Shown here: positions 63,665-64,000 of the stretch, one piece after another
Layout: every line of letters begins with the position of its first letter
Position numbering within the stretch: the first letter of the stretch is position 1
DNA from: Paracoccus yeei ATCC BAA-599
GTDB lineage: Bacteria > Pseudomonadota > Alphaproteobacteria > Rhodobacterales > Rhodobacteraceae
Direction of reading: 5' to 3'
Length of the DNA: 64,000 nucleotides
Assembly: GCF_000622145.1 (NCBI RefSeq)
Contig: NZ_JHWH01000001.1
Coordinates: forward strand, 397,728-461,727
Position numbers and translations under genes: made by a program
Notes under the pieces: model-generated
Databases searched by the model: none
Told to the model about the DNA's origin: nothing
Seen by the model: the letters and a program-made list of their open reading frames with translations, nothing else

Positions 63665-64000
63665 GTGACCGCCCCCCCGACGGCTTCGCTGTGCCAGGGT
63701 GGGTCTGGGACGATCCACAGAGGGGAGAGGTCATGTCGGAGATTACCACGATCGGGCTCGATCTTGCGAAGCATGTGTTTCAGCTTCACGGGGCCGACGC
63801 TTCTGGGCGAGCGGTGCTGCGCAAGAAGCTTCGGCGGGACCAGGTGCTGGCGTTCTTCAGCCAGCTACCATCCTGCGTCGTCGTGATGGAGGCGTGCGGT
63901 GGCGCCCATTTCTGGGGTCGTGAGATCGGGAAGCTGGGCCATGAGGTGCGGCTCATCCCGCCGGCCTATGTGAAGCCCTTTGTGAAGCGCCAGAAGAACG
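63665..64000 (+). mobile_element. IS110-family insertion sequence, left part (continues past the window)
   Basis: The element is recognised from its transposase. The left boundary is uncertain: IS110-type elements usually lack clear terminal repeats, and the non-coding stretch between the HEPN stop and 63733 is taken as its likely left end. Confidence 0.6.
63733..64000 (+). CDS. IS110/IS1111-family transposase, N-terminal part
   Basis: The frame starts at ATG 63733 (GGGGAGAG upstream) and is open to the right edge, giving 89 residues. It begins MSEITTIGLDLAKHVFQLHG with the first catalytic Asp10, has Glu53 in VVMEACGGAH, and VRLIPPAYVKPFVKRQKN. This is the DEDD (RuvC-like) domain of IS110-family transposases, in the IS1111-like group. 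The serine-containing C-terminal domain lies outside the window. Confidence 0.92.
   Translation, partial: MSEITTIGLDLAKHVFQLHGADASGRAVLRKKLRRDQVLAFFSQLPSCVVVMEACGGAHFWGREIGKLGHEVRLIPPAYVKPFVKRQKN

Overview
The window reads as chromosomal DNA of a high-GC alphaproteobacterium of the Rhodobacterales, most likely a Paracoccus or close relative. The basis is the gene order ccoNOQP-ccoGHIS / universal stress gene / fnrP(fnrL) / hemN with FNR boxes, a Rhodobacterales-type SAM/SAH riboswitch before metK, a DUF5928 glycosyltransferase beside a sulfotransferase, and strong third-position G/C in the coding frames. Genus assignment is inference.

Layout. 0-8.2 kb: end of an ABC-F ATPase, a MipA/OmpV porin-like protein, a MIP18-type Fe-S assembly protein, an acetyltransferase, a histidine phosphatase, hemF, a lipoprotein, an SDR that lacks its catalytic lysine, an RsmC-like methyltransferase, clpS and a D,D-carboxypeptidase with a SPOR domain. 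8.2-19.8 kb: a microaerobic respiration block (ccoS, I, H, G, P, Q, O, N, a tandem universal stress protein, fnrP, hemN) with three FNR boxes. 19.9-30.8 kb: polA, a CHCC zinc protein, an ABC ATPase, a HIT protein, the glycosyltransferase/sulfotransferase pair, rpmF-plsX-fabH, a DksA-like protein, ihfA-merR. 30.9-38.0 kb: tRNA-Pro, a two-domain dCTP deaminase, scpB-scpA-nagZ-SPOR protein-argS. 38.2-47 kb: a DEAD-box helicase gene broken by an internal out-of-frame deletion, lnt, SAM/SAH riboswitch and metK, a J-domain protein, bolA, glpX, recJ. 47-62.5 kb: two identical tRNA-Glu genes, GNAT and MFS genes, DUF1489, tRNA-Gly, an RND efflux pair, a DUF2083 regulator, a small membrane protein, an SSS-histidine kinase fusion, an orphan FliM/FliN-like protein, infA-maf-RNase E/G-yacG, tRNA-Phe. 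62.5-64 kb: accessory DNA just downstream of tRNA-Phe, with gene remnants, a HEPN-like gene and the start of an IS110-family transposase.

How it fits together. FnrP senses oxygen through an Fe-S cluster and probably drives both cco operons and the stress protein, while hemF (aerobic) and hemN (anaerobic) cover the same haem step under opposite conditions. CcoGHIS supply copper and maturation functions for the cbb3 oxidase encoded by ccoNOQP. The rest is mostly core housekeeping in short overlapping operons with TGATG or ATGA junctions.

The most unusual signals are the helicase deletion, a pair of mutually exclusive hairpins spanning the glpX-recJ junction and covering the recJ start codon, a family of at least six intergenic repeats sharing CCAAATAyCC plus a GC-rich hairpin, the shared FNR box between ccoN and the stress gene, and the tRNA-Phe-linked accessory segment. 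No CRISPR array, rRNA or replication origin was seen.
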